Shown piece by piece: positions 41,726-50,171 of a stretch of DNA of 64,000 nt. Made by a program: the position numbers and the translations under genes. The stretch's first letter is position 1, and each line of letters opens with the position of its first letter. Location: positions 1,426,001-1,490,000 of the forward strand of contig NZ_FOZM01000001.1 of NCBI RefSeq assembly GCF_900114675.1, read 5' to 3'. This DNA is from Yoonia litorea. Its GTDB lineage: Bacteria > Pseudomonadota > Alphaproteobacteria > Rhodobacterales > Rhodobacteraceae. The notes under the pieces are model-generated. The model saw only the letters and a list, made by a program, of their open reading frames with translations, was not told the DNA's origin and searched no databases.

Positions 41726-42268
41726 GGACGTCGACCCCATAACGCGCCACCGCAACGTGACACTGGCCCTCGTATCAACGAACGCATCCGCACCGCTGAA
41801 ATCAGACTGATCGGTGCAGAGGGCGAAAACATCGGTGTGGTGACACCCGAACGCGGTCTGGCTTTGGCCGAAGATGCTGGCCTCGATCTGGTCGAGATTT
41901 CGCCAAACGCAAACCCGCCGGTTTGCAAAATCATGGACTATGGCAAGTTCAAATACGAAACCCAGAAGAAAGAAGCTGAGGCGCGTAAGAAGCAGAAAAC
42001 GATCGAGATCAAAGAGATCAAATTCCGCCCCAACACCGATAACCACGATTACGAAGTGAAGATGAAGAACGTCTTCAAATTCCTGGAAAACGGCGACAAG
42101 GTTAAGATTACGCTTCGTTTCCGTGGACGCGAAATGGCACACCAGGAACTCGGTCGTCAGCTGCTGGAGCGTGTTGCTGAAGACACCAAGGAGCATGGCA
42201 AGGTCGAGAACTTCCCCAAAATGGAAGGCCGCCAGATGGTCATGCTGATCGGACCGCTTTCCAAATAA
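41723..42268 (+). CDS. infC: translation initiation factor IF-3 with apparent AUA start
   Basis: 181 residues from ATA at 41723, matching the usual IF-3 length of about 180. The N-terminal domain reads [18 protein letters not shown] then [21 protein letters not shown], the alphaproteobacterial IF-3 start; the linker is Lys/Glu-rich ([14 protein letters not shown]) and the C-terminal domain has [13 protein letters not shown] and [16 protein letters not shown]-3 checks the start codon on the 30S subunit. E. coli infC begins with AUU and represses itself because IF-3 rejects non-canonical starts; AUA here would serve the same loop. A terminator follows. Confidence 0.95.
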   Translation: MGRRPHNAPPQRDTGPRINERIRTAEIRLIGAEGENIGVVTPERGLALAEDAGLDLVEISPNANPPVCKIMDYGKFKYETQKKEAEARKKQKTIEIKEIKFRPNTDNHDYEVKMKNVFKFLENGDKVKITLRFRGREMAHQELGRQLLERVAEDTKEHGKVENFPKMEGRQMVMLIGPLSK

Positions 42269-42293
42269 TTGCGCTCCCATATAGAATGCAAAA

Positions 42294-42327
42294 GGCCCCC
42301 GCGGATGCAGGGGCCTTCTTTGTTTTT
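42294..42327. terminator. bidirectional terminator between infC and the OmpA-like gene
   Basis: GGCCCC/GGGGCC 6-base stem with a 10-base loop. TTCTTTGTTTTT follows on the plus strand and TTTT on the minus strand. Confidence 0.8.
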
Positions 42328-42338
42328 GCCTTTAGGCT

Positions 42339-44216
42339 TTAGCGCAGCAAGCTTGTAATATTGCGCACTGAGGCGCGACGGTTTGCCCGTTCTGCCTGCA
42401 GGGTCTGCACCTTGAGCGCGCTTTCGCCGTAGCCTTGTGTAATAAGGTTTTCCGGCGGGATCGCGAAATACTCCGTCAGCGCCAGGGCAACTGTCTCTGC
42501 CCGTCTGTCAGAGAGAGCCAGATTGTAGCTGGCATTGCCGACCGCATCAGTGTGCCCTTCGATGAGGAAGACCTGCGAAGGATCTTCTTCAATGATATCG
42601 GAAATCGCCTGACCAAGGTCGATCAGTTCGCGTGCCTGATCGGGCGCAATTGCAGCGGACCCGGATGCGAATGTGATCGTGTCCAATTCAACCTCAGGTG
42701 CCAGCTCGCGTACCTGTCGGATCTGACGGATTTGTCTGAGCGAGAACGTCCGGTCTATGTCGGCCCGCTGGCTTGCAAGTAGCGCCGCCCGCAAGGTCTC
42801 AACATCGCTTTCTGATGCCTGCGCTTGTGGCGATGGCTGCTTTTGCAAGGAAAGCTCAACGACATCGACAGGGTCAGCGGCTTGCGTATCGTCAAAGAGG
42901 ACAAATTCACGGCCATCCTCAAGGACGCGCGTACGACGTAATACGCGCCCATCAGCAGCGCGAATAGTAACGATCCGCTCACCGTTTTCGCGGAAAACAG
43001 TTGTACGGGTCGATCCGTCGTTGAAGTTTTCAGTTTGCACCCGTGCACCAGGCTGGCGCAGCAGGACGTCATCGTCTTTCAAAACAACGAGTTCTCCATC
43101 GCGTTCAACGATCACGCGGTCCCCGCTGTTTGAGACAACCTGATCACCATTATTGAGGACCTGACCGACAACAGCAGCGCCGAGCCCCAACAAGAGCGCG
43201 CGTTCAAAATTGCTGAGGCCGCTGTTGTCATCAGAGGTGTCCGTCGCAACAGCTTCTTCTGTCGCTGTGGCCGAGGTTGAGAAATCCTCGTCACTCGAGC
43301 GGACGTCTTCAGCGGTAATCTCTTCTGTCTGGACTTCGGCCGTTGCTTCGGCTTCTGCCTCTTCGCTGTCGGCGGCGGCTGCCGCAACAGAGGCAGGTGC
43401 CTCATCGACAACGGGTGTCTCAGGCAGGGTTTCTTCGGCTTCGGCAGTCGCTTCACCGACCTGGCTTTCCTCTGCCTCAGGTGTTTCTGCTTGGACCGTG
43501 GCGGCACCTTCATCGGTCGTTTCTGCCAACGGTTCTTCGGTTGCAATCACCTCGACGTCCTCATTACCTTCAGGTGTGCCAGAAGAAACGACGACCTCTT
43601 CCTGCGCCTCTGTCTCAGTTTCGGCCTCCGCTTGCGTTTCTGACTCGGTTTCAACTTCGGTTTCCGCTTCGGCTTCGGCCTCTACTTCAACTTCGGTTTC
43701 CGCTTCGGCTTCGGCCTCTGCTTCGACTTCAGCTTCAGCTTCAGCTTCAGCTTCAGCTTCGACCTCTACTTCAGCTTCAACTTCGGCTCCGCCCTCTACT
43801 TCAGCTTCGGCTTCAGCCTCAGCCTCTGCTACTTCTTCTGGTTCGGCTTCGGTTTCAGCCGCGTCAATTTCGCCTTCGACGGTCTCTGCCTGGCCTGAAA
43901 CCTGACCTTCTTCGGCCAGCCGATCCGTGATCGCATTGGCGTATTCAGCGGTGCTGGTGATCATCTCACCATCAAGTCCGCGACACGGAAGATCCACTTC
44001 GGCCAGCAGTTCCTCAATACCGATTGCCATGTTTTCGACCACAACCGGTTCGTCGGCAACCTCCGTTTCAGGTGTCAGACCGACACAGTATTCGCGGCCA
44101 TTGCCGTTACCGTTGCCGTTTCCATTGCCTTGCTGTGCCTGCGCAAGCGCTGGCATGACGATCAGGCTCGCACTCATCACGAGTGATGTTGTTGATTTCA
44201 ATATGGATTTCCGCAT
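42339..44216 (-). CDS. OmpA-family outer-membrane protein with long Glu/Ala/Val repeat region
   Basis: 625 residues from ATG at 44216 with GAGGGCGG upstream. A signal peptide (about 1-27, PALAQAQQ) is followed by a (GN) run, then an acidic stretch with imperfect EAEA/EVEVEAEAE repeats (about 120-220). A basic-acidic beta region (about 375-465; GDRVIVERDGELVVLKDDDV) resembles other alphaproteobacterial OmpA precursors. The C-terminal OmpA domain (about 510-620) has IEGHTDAVGNASYNLALSDRRA and ITQGYGES, which bind peptidoglycan. The repeats are in codon multiples (43,600-43,860), so slippage changes length, not frame. Confidence 0.85.
   Translation of the reverse strand: MRKSILKSTTSLVMSASLIVMPALAQAQQGNGNGNGNGNGREYCVGLTPETEVADEPVVVENMAIGIEELLAEVDLPCRGLDGEMITSTAEYANAITDRLAEEGQVSGQAETVEGEIDAAETEAEPEEVAEAEAEAEAEVEGGAEVEAEVEVEAEAEAEAEAEVEAEAEAEAETEVEVEAEAEAETEVETESETQAEAETETEAQEEVVVSSGTPEGNEDVEVIATEEPLAETTDEGAATVQAETPEAEESQVGEATAEAEETLPETPVVDEAPASVAAAAADSEEAEAEATAEVQTEEITAEDVRSSDEDFSTSATATEEAVATDTSDDNSGLSNFERALLLGLGAAVVGQVLNNGDQVVSNSGDRVIVERDGELVVLKDDDVLLRQPGARVQTENFNDGSTRTTVFRENGERIVTIRAADGRVLRRTRVLEDGREFVLFDDTQAADPVDVVELSLQKQPSPQAQASESDVETLRAALLASQRADIDRTFSLRQIRQIRQVRELAPEVELDTITFASGSAAIAPDQARELIDLGQAISDIIEEDPSQVFLIEGHTDAVGNASYNLALSDRRAETVALALTEYFAIPPENLITQGYGESALKVQTLQAERANRRASVRNITSLLR
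43640..43850 (-). repeat. imperfect hexa/nonanucleotide coding repeats in the OmpA-like gene
   Basis: On the plus strand the DNA reads runs of CTTCAG, CTTCGG and CTTCAA units, with five consecutive CTTCAG copies near 43730-43760. They encode the Glu-Ala/Glu-Val repeats. A second small repeat of GTTGCC-like units near 44098-44132 encodes the (GN) run. Confidence 0.75.
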
Positions 44217-44286
44217 ACCGCCCTCATTTGTTAAATCAGCCGCATACCACGGCACATCGTTTACAAACGAATGAGAGGGGCGATTT

Positions 44287-44315
44287 GTTCCGCGCCGCGC
44301 ATTGCGGCACGGAAC
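44287..44315. terminator. 12-base-pair hairpin at the end of the cox operon
   Basis: GTTCCGCGCCGC and GCGGCACGGAAC pair over 12 positions (one wobble) around a 5-base loop. The hairpin is 9 bases beyond the coxM stop. No U-tract follows on the minus strand, so it may be a transcript-stabilising 3' structure rather than a classic terminator. Confidence 0.55.
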
Positions 44316-44323
44316 AGACTTAC

Positions 44324-45115
44324 TTAGCTCGCGGCAGAAACGGCCCGACCTGTCATGACCTTGACCAGATGTGCGCGATATTCAGGCGACCCGTGGAGGT
44401 CGCTGATCATGCCATCCGCTGAGACCGAAAGCTCACTGATCGCATCGGCAGAGAAATTCCCTGACAAAGCGTTTTCGGCTTCTGTCCAGCGGTGGACACC
44501 TTCCTCGGACGCACCTGTCACAGCGACACGCACACCATCTGCGTATTTGGCGACGAAGACACCGACCAGTGCGAAACGTGATGCCGGTTGCACAAACTTC
44601 TGATAGTGAGACTTCTCAGGGACCGGGAAGCGCACCTCTGTGATGATTTCGCCTTCCTCAAGAGCTGTTGTAAACATCCCCTGAAAATAGTCGTCGGCCG
44701 CAATTGAGCGTGAGTTGGTGATGATCGTCGCCCCTGAGCCCAACGCAGCGGCAGGATAGCAAGCGGCTGGATCGTTGTTGGCGAGTGAGCCGCCAATTGT
44801 CCCCCGGTTGCGCACCGCAGGATCGCCGATCCGTGACGCAAGCCCGGCGAGGCCGGGATAATGCGCTGCTGCCTCGCGTGCGACGGTGGCATGGGTAGTT
44901 GCGCCACCAATGCAAACCTCGCCAGCGTCGCTCATGCAGACACCCTTCATTTCGCCGATGCCGGTCAAGGAAACCAGCACTGAAGGCATCGCCAGACGTT
45001 GCTTGAGCGTGGGGATCAGTGTCTGTCCCCCGCCCAAGGCCTGCGCCTCGTCTGTTTTCATCGCAGAAGCCGCGTCAGCGATGCTTGCAGGCCGTTCGAT
45101 TTCAAATGCGTACAT
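44324..45115 (-). CDS. coxM: CoxM-like FAD-binding subunit of molybdenum hydroxylase
   Basis: 263 residues. The two FAD motifs of CO dehydrogenase/xanthine dehydrogenase medium subunits are present: ALGGGQTLIPTLKQRLA (about 32-48) and TIGGSLANNDPAACYP (about 109-124). The C-terminal CO_deh_flav_C domain follows. It passes electrons from the 2Fe-2S small subunit to an acceptor. It is the last gene of coxS-coxL-coxM, the order typical of form II (BMS) clusters. Confidence 0.92.
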   Translation of the reverse strand: MYAFEIERPASIADAASAMKTDEAQALGGGQTLIPTLKQRLAMPSVLVSLTGIGEMKGVCMSDAGEVCIGGATTHATVAREAAAHYPGLAGLASRIGDPAVRNRGTIGGSLANNDPAACYPAAALGSGATIITNSRSIAADDYFQGMFTTALEEGEIITEVRFPVPEKSHYQKFVQPASRFALVGVFVAKYADGVRVAVTGASEEGVHRWTEAENALSGNFSADAISELSVSADGMISDLHGSPEYRAHLVKVMTGRAVSAAS

Positions 45116-45128
45116 TGCCCGCTCTCCT

Positions 45129-47498
45129 TTATGCGTTGTTCATCGCCGACCAGACACGCGATGGCGTCAGCGGCATGTCGATGTGAGTGACGTTCTTGCC
45201 GCCAGACTGCAGCGCGTCGATGACTGCATTGACGACTGTTGGCGGTGAACCGATGGCCCCGGCCTCGCCGCAGCCTTTCACACCCAGCGGATTATGCGTG
45301 CAAGGCGTCCCTTGGCTGTGATCTACCGTATAGAACGGCAGGTCGTCAGCGCGCGGCATTGTGTAATCCATGTAGCTTGCGGACAAGAGCTGACCGTCGG
45401 CATCATAGCTGGCCCCTTCGAGAAGCGCCTGACCGATGCCCTGCCCCAGACCACCGTGGACCTGGCCCGTGACGATCATCGGGTTCATGACATTCCCAAA
45501 ATCGTCCACAGCCGCGAACCGATCAATCCGCACCTTTCCAGTTTCAGGATCAACCTCGACCTCACACGCATAGGCGCCTGACGGATAGGTGAAGTTTGCC
45601 GGATCGTAGAAGGCCGTCTCTTCAAGTCCGGGCTCGATATCCTCGATTGGATATTCGTGCGGAATGTAGGCTTTGAGCGCCACCTCACCAAAGCCCACCG
45701 ACTTGTCGGTGCCTTTGATGGTGAACTGGCCATCAGCAAAGTCCACGTCGTCAGCAGAGGCTTCCAGCATATGCGCTGCGATCTTCTTGGCCTTGGCGAT
45801 GATTTTCTCCGTTGCCCGCACCATCGCAGACCCGCAAACCGCCAACGAACGTGAACCATAGGTCCCCATACCAAACGGGATCTTTGACGTGTCACCATGG
45901 ACGATGTCGATGCTCGCTGGATCAATTCCCAGCATCTCGCCCACGATCTGCGGGAAGACGGTTTCGTGTCCCTGCCCATGGCTGTGTGCACCTACCATAA
46001 TGCTCAGGTTACCAGTGGCGTTCACGCGCACAGTTGCTGCATCGTAAAGACCAACCCGTGAGCCAAGGATACCGACGAGGTTCGACGGTGCGATCCCGCA
46101 GGCCTCGATGTAGCTGTTCAGTCCCAATCCGCGCAGCATGCCTTTTGCTTCGGACGCCTTGCGACGTTCAGCAAAGCCATCGCGGTCGATGATTTCTTCC
46201 AGCTTGTCCATCAGCGCGTCATAGTTGCCGCTGTCGTATTCAAGGCCGGCGGCCGATGCGAATGGGTACTGGTCAGGCTTGACGAAATTCTTGCGTCTGA
46301 CCTCGACCGGATCGAGCCCCAATTCACGGGCAGCTTTGTCGATAACCCTTTCAATCGAGTACGTCGCTTCGGGACGTCCGGCACCCCGGTATGCGTCCAC
46401 AGGGGCTGTGTTGGTGAAAACTGCTTTCACGTTCACATAGACATTGGGAACCGTGTAATTCCCAGCCATCAGGGTCCCGTGCAGGAACGTCGGTGTCGCG
46501 GTCGAGAAATTCGACAGATAGGCACCGACATTCGCCATCGTTTCGGTACGGAAGGCAATGAACGTGCCGTCTTTTTCACACGCAAGTTCAATCTTGGTCA
46601 CGTGATCGCGGCCGTGCGCATCCGTCAGGAAGGACTCTGTGCGATCAGCCACCCATTTGACCGGACGGCCCACCTTTTTGGAGGCCGCGAGCACCAATGC
46701 CTCTTCGCCGTAATGGTAAATCTTGGAACCGAAACCGCCGCCCACATCTGGTGCGATCACTGTCAGCTTGTTTTCTGGAATGCCCAGCACGAAGGCAGAA
46801 ATCAGCAGCCGTGTCAGATGCGGGTTCTGCGAGGTAGTTTGCAGCGTGTAAGCATCCTGAGCACGATCGTAGGTGCCGATCGAAGCACGCGGCTCCATGG
46901 CATTGGGGACCAGACGGTTGTTGACCAACTCAAGCGTGGTCACATGCGGGGCGTTCCTGATCGCTTCGTCAGTTGCCGCACGGTTGTCCTCGATCCAGCC
47001 CCAGTCGAAGCACTGGTTTGTCTCGATTTCATCATGCACGAGCGTCTGGTTTTTCAGCGCCTCTGCCATATCAACCACAGCTGGCAGTTCCTCGATATCC
47101 GCCTCGATAGCTTCTGCGGCATCGCGCGCTTGTTCTACCGTTTCGGCAATAACCGCAGCGTAGGCATCACCAACATGGCGCACTTTGCCATGCGCCAGCA
47201 CGGGGCGCTTGGGTTCTTTCATCGGCTCGCCATCACGGCTGTTGATCAACCAACCCGCAGGGTTCCCGCCGACGTCAACGAAATCCTCACCTGTGAAGAT
47301 CGCCAGCACGCCTGGCATACCGTCGGCCGCACTTGTGTCGATCGCGTTGATCTTGCCGTTGGCGACTGTCGAGCGGACAAAGACCGCGGCAGCTTGACCG
47401 AAGGCGTTGATGTCCGCTGTATAATTTCCGGAACCCGTCAGATAGCGCACGTCCTCGCGGCGCTTTGTGTCGGCTCCAATTCCACCATCTTTTGGCAT
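45129..47498 (-). CDS. coxL: form II CoxL-like molybdopterin-binding large subunit
   Basis: 789 residues from ATG at 47498 with GGAGGAG upstream. It is an aldehyde oxidase/xanthine dehydrogenase-type Mo-MCD catalytic subunit. The active-site loop reads AYRGAGRPEATY; AYRGAGR is the established marker of form II CoxL, whereas true form I CO dehydrogenases have AYxCSFR. The catalytic Glu is in KGCGEAGAIGSPP and the Mo-binding loop in GGGFGSKIYHYGEEAL. The physiological substrate of form II enzymes is mostly unknown. CO oxidation should not be assumed. Confidence 0.93.
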   Translation of the reverse strand: MPKDGGIGADTKRREDVRYLTGSGNYTADINAFGQAAAVFVRSTVANGKINAIDTSAADGMPGVLAIFTGEDFVDVGGNPAGWLINSRDGEPMKEPKRPVLAHGKVRHVGDAYAAVIAETVEQARDAAEAIEADIEELPAVVDMAEALKNQTLVHDEIETNQCFDWGWIEDNRAATDEAIRNAPHVTTLELVNNRLVPNAMEPRASIGTYDRAQDAYTLQTTSQNPHLTRLLISAFVLGIPENKLTVIAPDVGGGFGSKIYHYGEEALVLAASKKVGRPVKWVADRTESFLTDAHGRDHVTKIELACEKDGTFIAFRTETMANVGAYLSNFSTATPTFLHGTLMAGNYTVPNVYVNVKAVFTNTAPVDAYRGAGRPEATYSIERVIDKAARELGLDPVEVRRKNFVKPDQYPFASAAGLEYDSGNYDALMDKLEEIIDRDGFAERRKASEAKGMLRGLGLNSYIEACGIAPSNLVGILGSRVGLYDAATVRVNATGNLSIMVGAHSHGQGHETVFPQIVGEMLGIDPASIDIVHGDTSKIPFGMGTYGSRSLAVCGSAMVRATEKIIAKAKKIAAHMLEASADDVDFADGQFTIKGTDKSVGFGEVALKAYIPHEYPIEDIEPGLEETAFYDPANFTYPSGAYACEVEVDPETGKVRIDRFAAVDDFGNVMNPMIVTGQVHGGLGQGIGQALLEGASYDADGQLLSASYMDYTMPRADDLPFYTVDHSQGTPCTHNPLGVKGCGEAGAIGSPPTVVNAVIDALQSGGKNVTHIDMPLTPSRVWSAMNNA

Positions 47499-47564
47499 AG
47501 TCTCTCCTCCCTGACCCGTTGCGCGCCTCCTCAAGCGGCAACAGGTTGGCTGTCTGAATTTCGA

Positions 47565-48047
47565 TTATTCGGCGGCGATTGCGACGTCCTGTCCGGACGC
47601 GGCCATGATCGCTTTGACGATGTTATGATACCCTGTGCAGCGGCAGATATTGCCTTCGAGGTATTCGCGCACCTCGGCTTCGCTTGGCTTGGGGTTTTCC
47701 TTGAGCAAAGCCGCCGCGGACATCACCATGCCGGGTGTGCAAAAACCGCACTGAAGCCCGTGGTGGTCCTGAAAAGCCTGCTGGATCACGTTGAGGGACC
47801 CATCCGCATTTGCCTGCCCTTCGATGGTGCCAACCTCGGCGCCATCGGCCTCTGCGGCAAACATCGTGCATGCCTTGACGGCTTCCCCGTTCACATGGAC
47901 GACGCAGGCACCGCATTGTGACGTATCACACCCAACATGCGTGCCGGTCAGGCGCAAATCCTCGCGCAAAAAATCAACCAAGAGCGTGCGACCTTCAACG
48001 TCTCCAGAAACGGCTTTCCCGTTCACGGTCATTGATACCGTTGGCAT
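47565..48047 (-). CDS. coxS: CoxS-like [2Fe-2S] small subunit
   Basis: 160 residues from ATG at 48047 with GGGAGGA upstream. The plant-ferredoxin-type cluster ligands are in [18 protein letters not shown] and KACTMF; the second, helical-domain cluster uses [13 protein letters not shown] and [15 protein letters not shown]. All eight expected Cys are visible. It is the first gene of coxSLM. A 157-base spacer upstream carries two inverted repeats and probably the promoter. Confidence 0.94.
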   Translation of the reverse strand: MPTVSMTVNGKAVSGDVEGRTLLVDFLREDLRLTGTHVGCDTSQCGACVVHVNGEAVKACTMFAAEADGAEVGTIEGQANADGSLNVIQQAFQDHHGLQCGFCTPGMVMSAAALLKENPKPSEAEVREYLEGNICRCTGYHNIVKAIMAASGQDVAIAAE

Positions 48048-48120
48048 AGAGTCCTCCCAAAAAATTATGCTTTGGAATGAGTTAAGCACGCGCGGGGTGA
48101 CTTGAGAACACCCTTCTTAC

Positions 48121-48156
48121 GCTGCAGTTGCAAACTCTGGCGGTTTGCAGCGCAGC
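48121..48156. repeat. inverted repeat upstream of coxS
   Basis: Nested dyad: TGCAAAC/GTTTGCA (7 bases, 7-base loop), with GCTGC/GCAGC outside it. A second, smaller repeat GGGTG/CACCC lies at 48095-48113, nearer coxS. There is no U-tract on the minus strand. It could be an operator or a leader structure; the upstream gene stops at 48205. Confidence 0.5.
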
Positions 48157-48204
48157 ATCACGGATAAGTGTCTTCCCGAACTGCCAGTGGGAACACTCTG
48201 TCTT

Positions 48205-49185
48205 TCAGATTTCAGCACGCGGCTTGGGACGTGAGGGGATCTCTTTCAGCAATCCGCCAACGCCCATCTTGGCAAAATCGTCTGGCGTCAGGCTCTCACC
48301 GCAAATCACACGTTCGATCACCCAATCAGCCCCATTGAGCGCCGGAGAACGCGCGCATCCGGGCAGCCCGATCACCGGTCGGTCGCCCAGCCGGCCCAGA
48401 AATAACAAGTTGCCAGGATCAACAGGCATACCGAACTGGGTGAGCGTGCCGCCAGCCGTGACAAGCGCGGACGGGCCTACATCGGCCACATCCGAGGTCG
48501 CTGAGGCTGTCAGAATGAAGAGAACGTCAGCATCTGCTTCTCCCAACGCCGCAACCAAGGCATCAGTGTCATGCGCAACCAACCGCCGCGGACCCAATGT
48601 CACCTGCAGCCGCGCGAGCCGGTTTTTGAGTGCCGTTTCGCCCTTGGCCGACGTTTCACCACCCCATGTGGTCTCGATGAGCGCAGCGGTGGCGTATTGC
48701 GGCGCCTTCAGTGCAATGGCCTGAGACGCCAGTGCCCCCGCCTGCATTACGTCGGCCTCTGCCACGGCGTAGGAAATGATCTTGACCGTCGCCACCATCA
48801 CCCCTACGTCCACGCGCGCCAATGGCGGCAGCGTTGCGACTGTGATCATCGGATTGATGGCATTGAACGCATCAATGGCCTTAGCATCGACCGCAACAAT
48901 GCCGGGCCCCTCTGCAAAGAGGTTGACCCGTCCGGTCGCCGCCTGACTGATGCGAATACCCGACCCCGCCAGTGCCGCAGCCAGTCTTTTGGCAGCTTCG
49001 TCTTCGGAAAGGTCATGCTCATCGTATTGCGCCACAGTGATAGCTGTCTCTCCGGCTTGCTTTAACAGGGCAATGTCATCTGCCAGCAACACCGTTCCCT
49101 TGCGTAACCTTTTGTCGGCGACAGTCAGCGAATGTGCGAGCACGGCGCCTTCCGCCTCTTCGACGGGGACTTTGCCGAATTTCAC
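48205..49185 (-). CDS. molybdopterin-binding (MoeA/MoaB-like) protein of the cox cluster
   Basis: 326 residues. The N-terminus (MKFGKVPVEEAEGAVLAHSL) and the mid-region match the molybdopterin-binding protein found in coxSLM/xdh clusters, where in many genomes it is fused to a MocA-like nucleotidyltransferase that makes the MCD dinucleotide cofactor. Here the transferase half is absent. Motifs resembling MoeA are ILTASATSDVADVGPSAL and PVIGLPGCARSPALNGADWV. Probable role: molybdenum cofactor handling for CoxL. ATGA overlap with the upstream xdhC. Confidence 0.82.
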   Translation of the reverse strand: MKFGKVPVEEAEGAVLAHSLTVADKRLRKGTVLLADDIALLKQAGETAITVAQYDEHDLSEDEAAKRLAAALAGSGIRISQAATGRVNLFAEGPGIVAVDAKAIDAFNAINPMITVATLPPLARVDVGVMVATVKIISYAVAEADVMQAGALASQAIALKAPQYATAALIETTWGGETSAKGETALKNRLARLQVTLGPRRLVAHDTDALVAALGEADADVLFILTASATSDVADVGPSALVTAGGTLTQFGMPVDPGNLLFLGRLGDRPVIGLPGCARSPALNGADWVIERVICGESLTPDDFAKMGVGGLLKEIPSRPKPRAEI

Positions 49186-50159
49186 GTGCCTTTCCTCAAG
49201 ACGGAAATGACCTGCGCCATGATACTTACCGCGATTTCAGCAGGCTGCCTGCCGCCGAGATCGAGACCGACCGGCGCGTTCAAGCGGGCGATGGCATCGG
49301 GCGCGAAGCCTGCCTCTTCGAGGCGCGCAACGCGCTTTGCATGCGTCCTCTTCGACCCAAGGCAACCGATATAGAAGGCATCTGTGCCCAGCGCCGCCTT
49401 GATCGCAGGATCATCAAGCTTTGGGTCGTGGGTCAGTGTCACCACGCAAGTCCGCGTGTCGGGTGCAAGCCTTGTCATCGCCTCATCCGGCCAATCATCG
49501 GCGATCGTCACACCTGGGAACCGCGCCTCGGACCCAAAGGCAGGGCGCGGATCAATCAGTGTGGGTGCATACCCGCAGGCCTGCGCCATGGGCACCAAAT
49601 GCTGCGCAATATGGACAGCACCCACGATGATCATCCGCAATGGCGGATTATGGATGGCAACAAAGGTTTCGCCGTCGTCAAGCACGCCGGACTGATCGAG
49701 ACGGAAGCGATCCGAAAACTCCTCTGGCTGTCCCAAGCGCGGTTTGCCCCCGGCAAGACTGGTGACGTAGGCTACCGGTTGATGCGCCTCACGCGCCTCC
49801 ACTAACGCCTCAAGGTTATCGACTGGCATCACGCTGCCAACAGGCTCGACGAGGACTTTGATCTCACCGCCGCACGCTAAGCCGACTGCGAAGGCTTCGT
49901 CATCGCTTACGCCAAATTCGAGCAAAGCCTGTTTCCCGCTTTCGATCGCATCTATCGCTTCAACGATCACGGCCCCCTCGACACAGCCACCTGAAACCGA
50001 TCCTTCCATCGCGCCGTCTGAATCGATCAGCAATTGGCTGCCGACAGGGCGAGGTGCTGAGCCCCAAGTCTGCACGACGGTTGCAAGGGCAACGCTGCGC
50101 CCTTCGCGGTGCCACGCCAGTGCCAGACGGGGCAGATCTGTGATCACTTCGGCCATCAC
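49182..50159 (-). CDS. XdhC/CoxF family molybdoenzyme maturation protein
   Basis: 325 residues. The N-terminal XdhC_CoxI domain has WGSAPRPVGSQLLIDSDG and SVSGGCVEGAV with the conserved Cys; the C-terminal Rossmann-like domain has IIVGAVHIAQHLVPMAQACG and FYIGCLGSKRTHAKR. XdhC proteins insert sulfurated cofactor into xanthine-dehydrogenase-like enzymes. ATG at 50159 and 50156 are both possible. It follows coxE by 12 bases. Confidence 0.9.
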   Translation of the reverse strand: MMAEVITDLPRLALAWHREGRSVALATVVQTWGSAPRPVGSQLLIDSDGAMEGSVSGGCVEGAVIVEAIDAIESGKQALLEFGVSDDEAFAVGLACGGEIKVLVEPVGSVMPVDNLEALVEAREAHQPVAYVTSLAGGKPRLGQPEEFSDRFRLDQSGVLDDGETFVAIHNPPLRMIIVGAVHIAQHLVPMAQACGYAPTLIDPRPAFGSEARFPGVTIADDWPDEAMTRLAPDTRTCVVTLTHDPKLDDPAIKAALGTDAFYIGCLGSKRTHAKRVARLEEAGFAPDAIARLNAPVGLDLGGRQPAEIAVSIMAQVISVLRKGT

Positions 50160-50171
50160 GCTGACCCCTTG

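Noticed and set aside
43210..43905. Plus-strand frame of 231 codons made almost only of Ser, Ala, Thr and Val
   Set aside because: Antisense shadow of the OmpA-like repeat region; the composition is dictated by the repeat complement.
46479..47921. Plus-strand frame of 480 codons antisense to coxL and coxS
   Set aside because: Long only because of codon bias in the opposite genes; it shows no domain and spans the junction of two real genes.
44324..48047. Calling the cox genes a true aerobic CO dehydrogenase
   Set aside because: The active-site loop is AYRGAGR (form II), not AYxCSFR, and the gene order is S-L-M rather than M-S-L.
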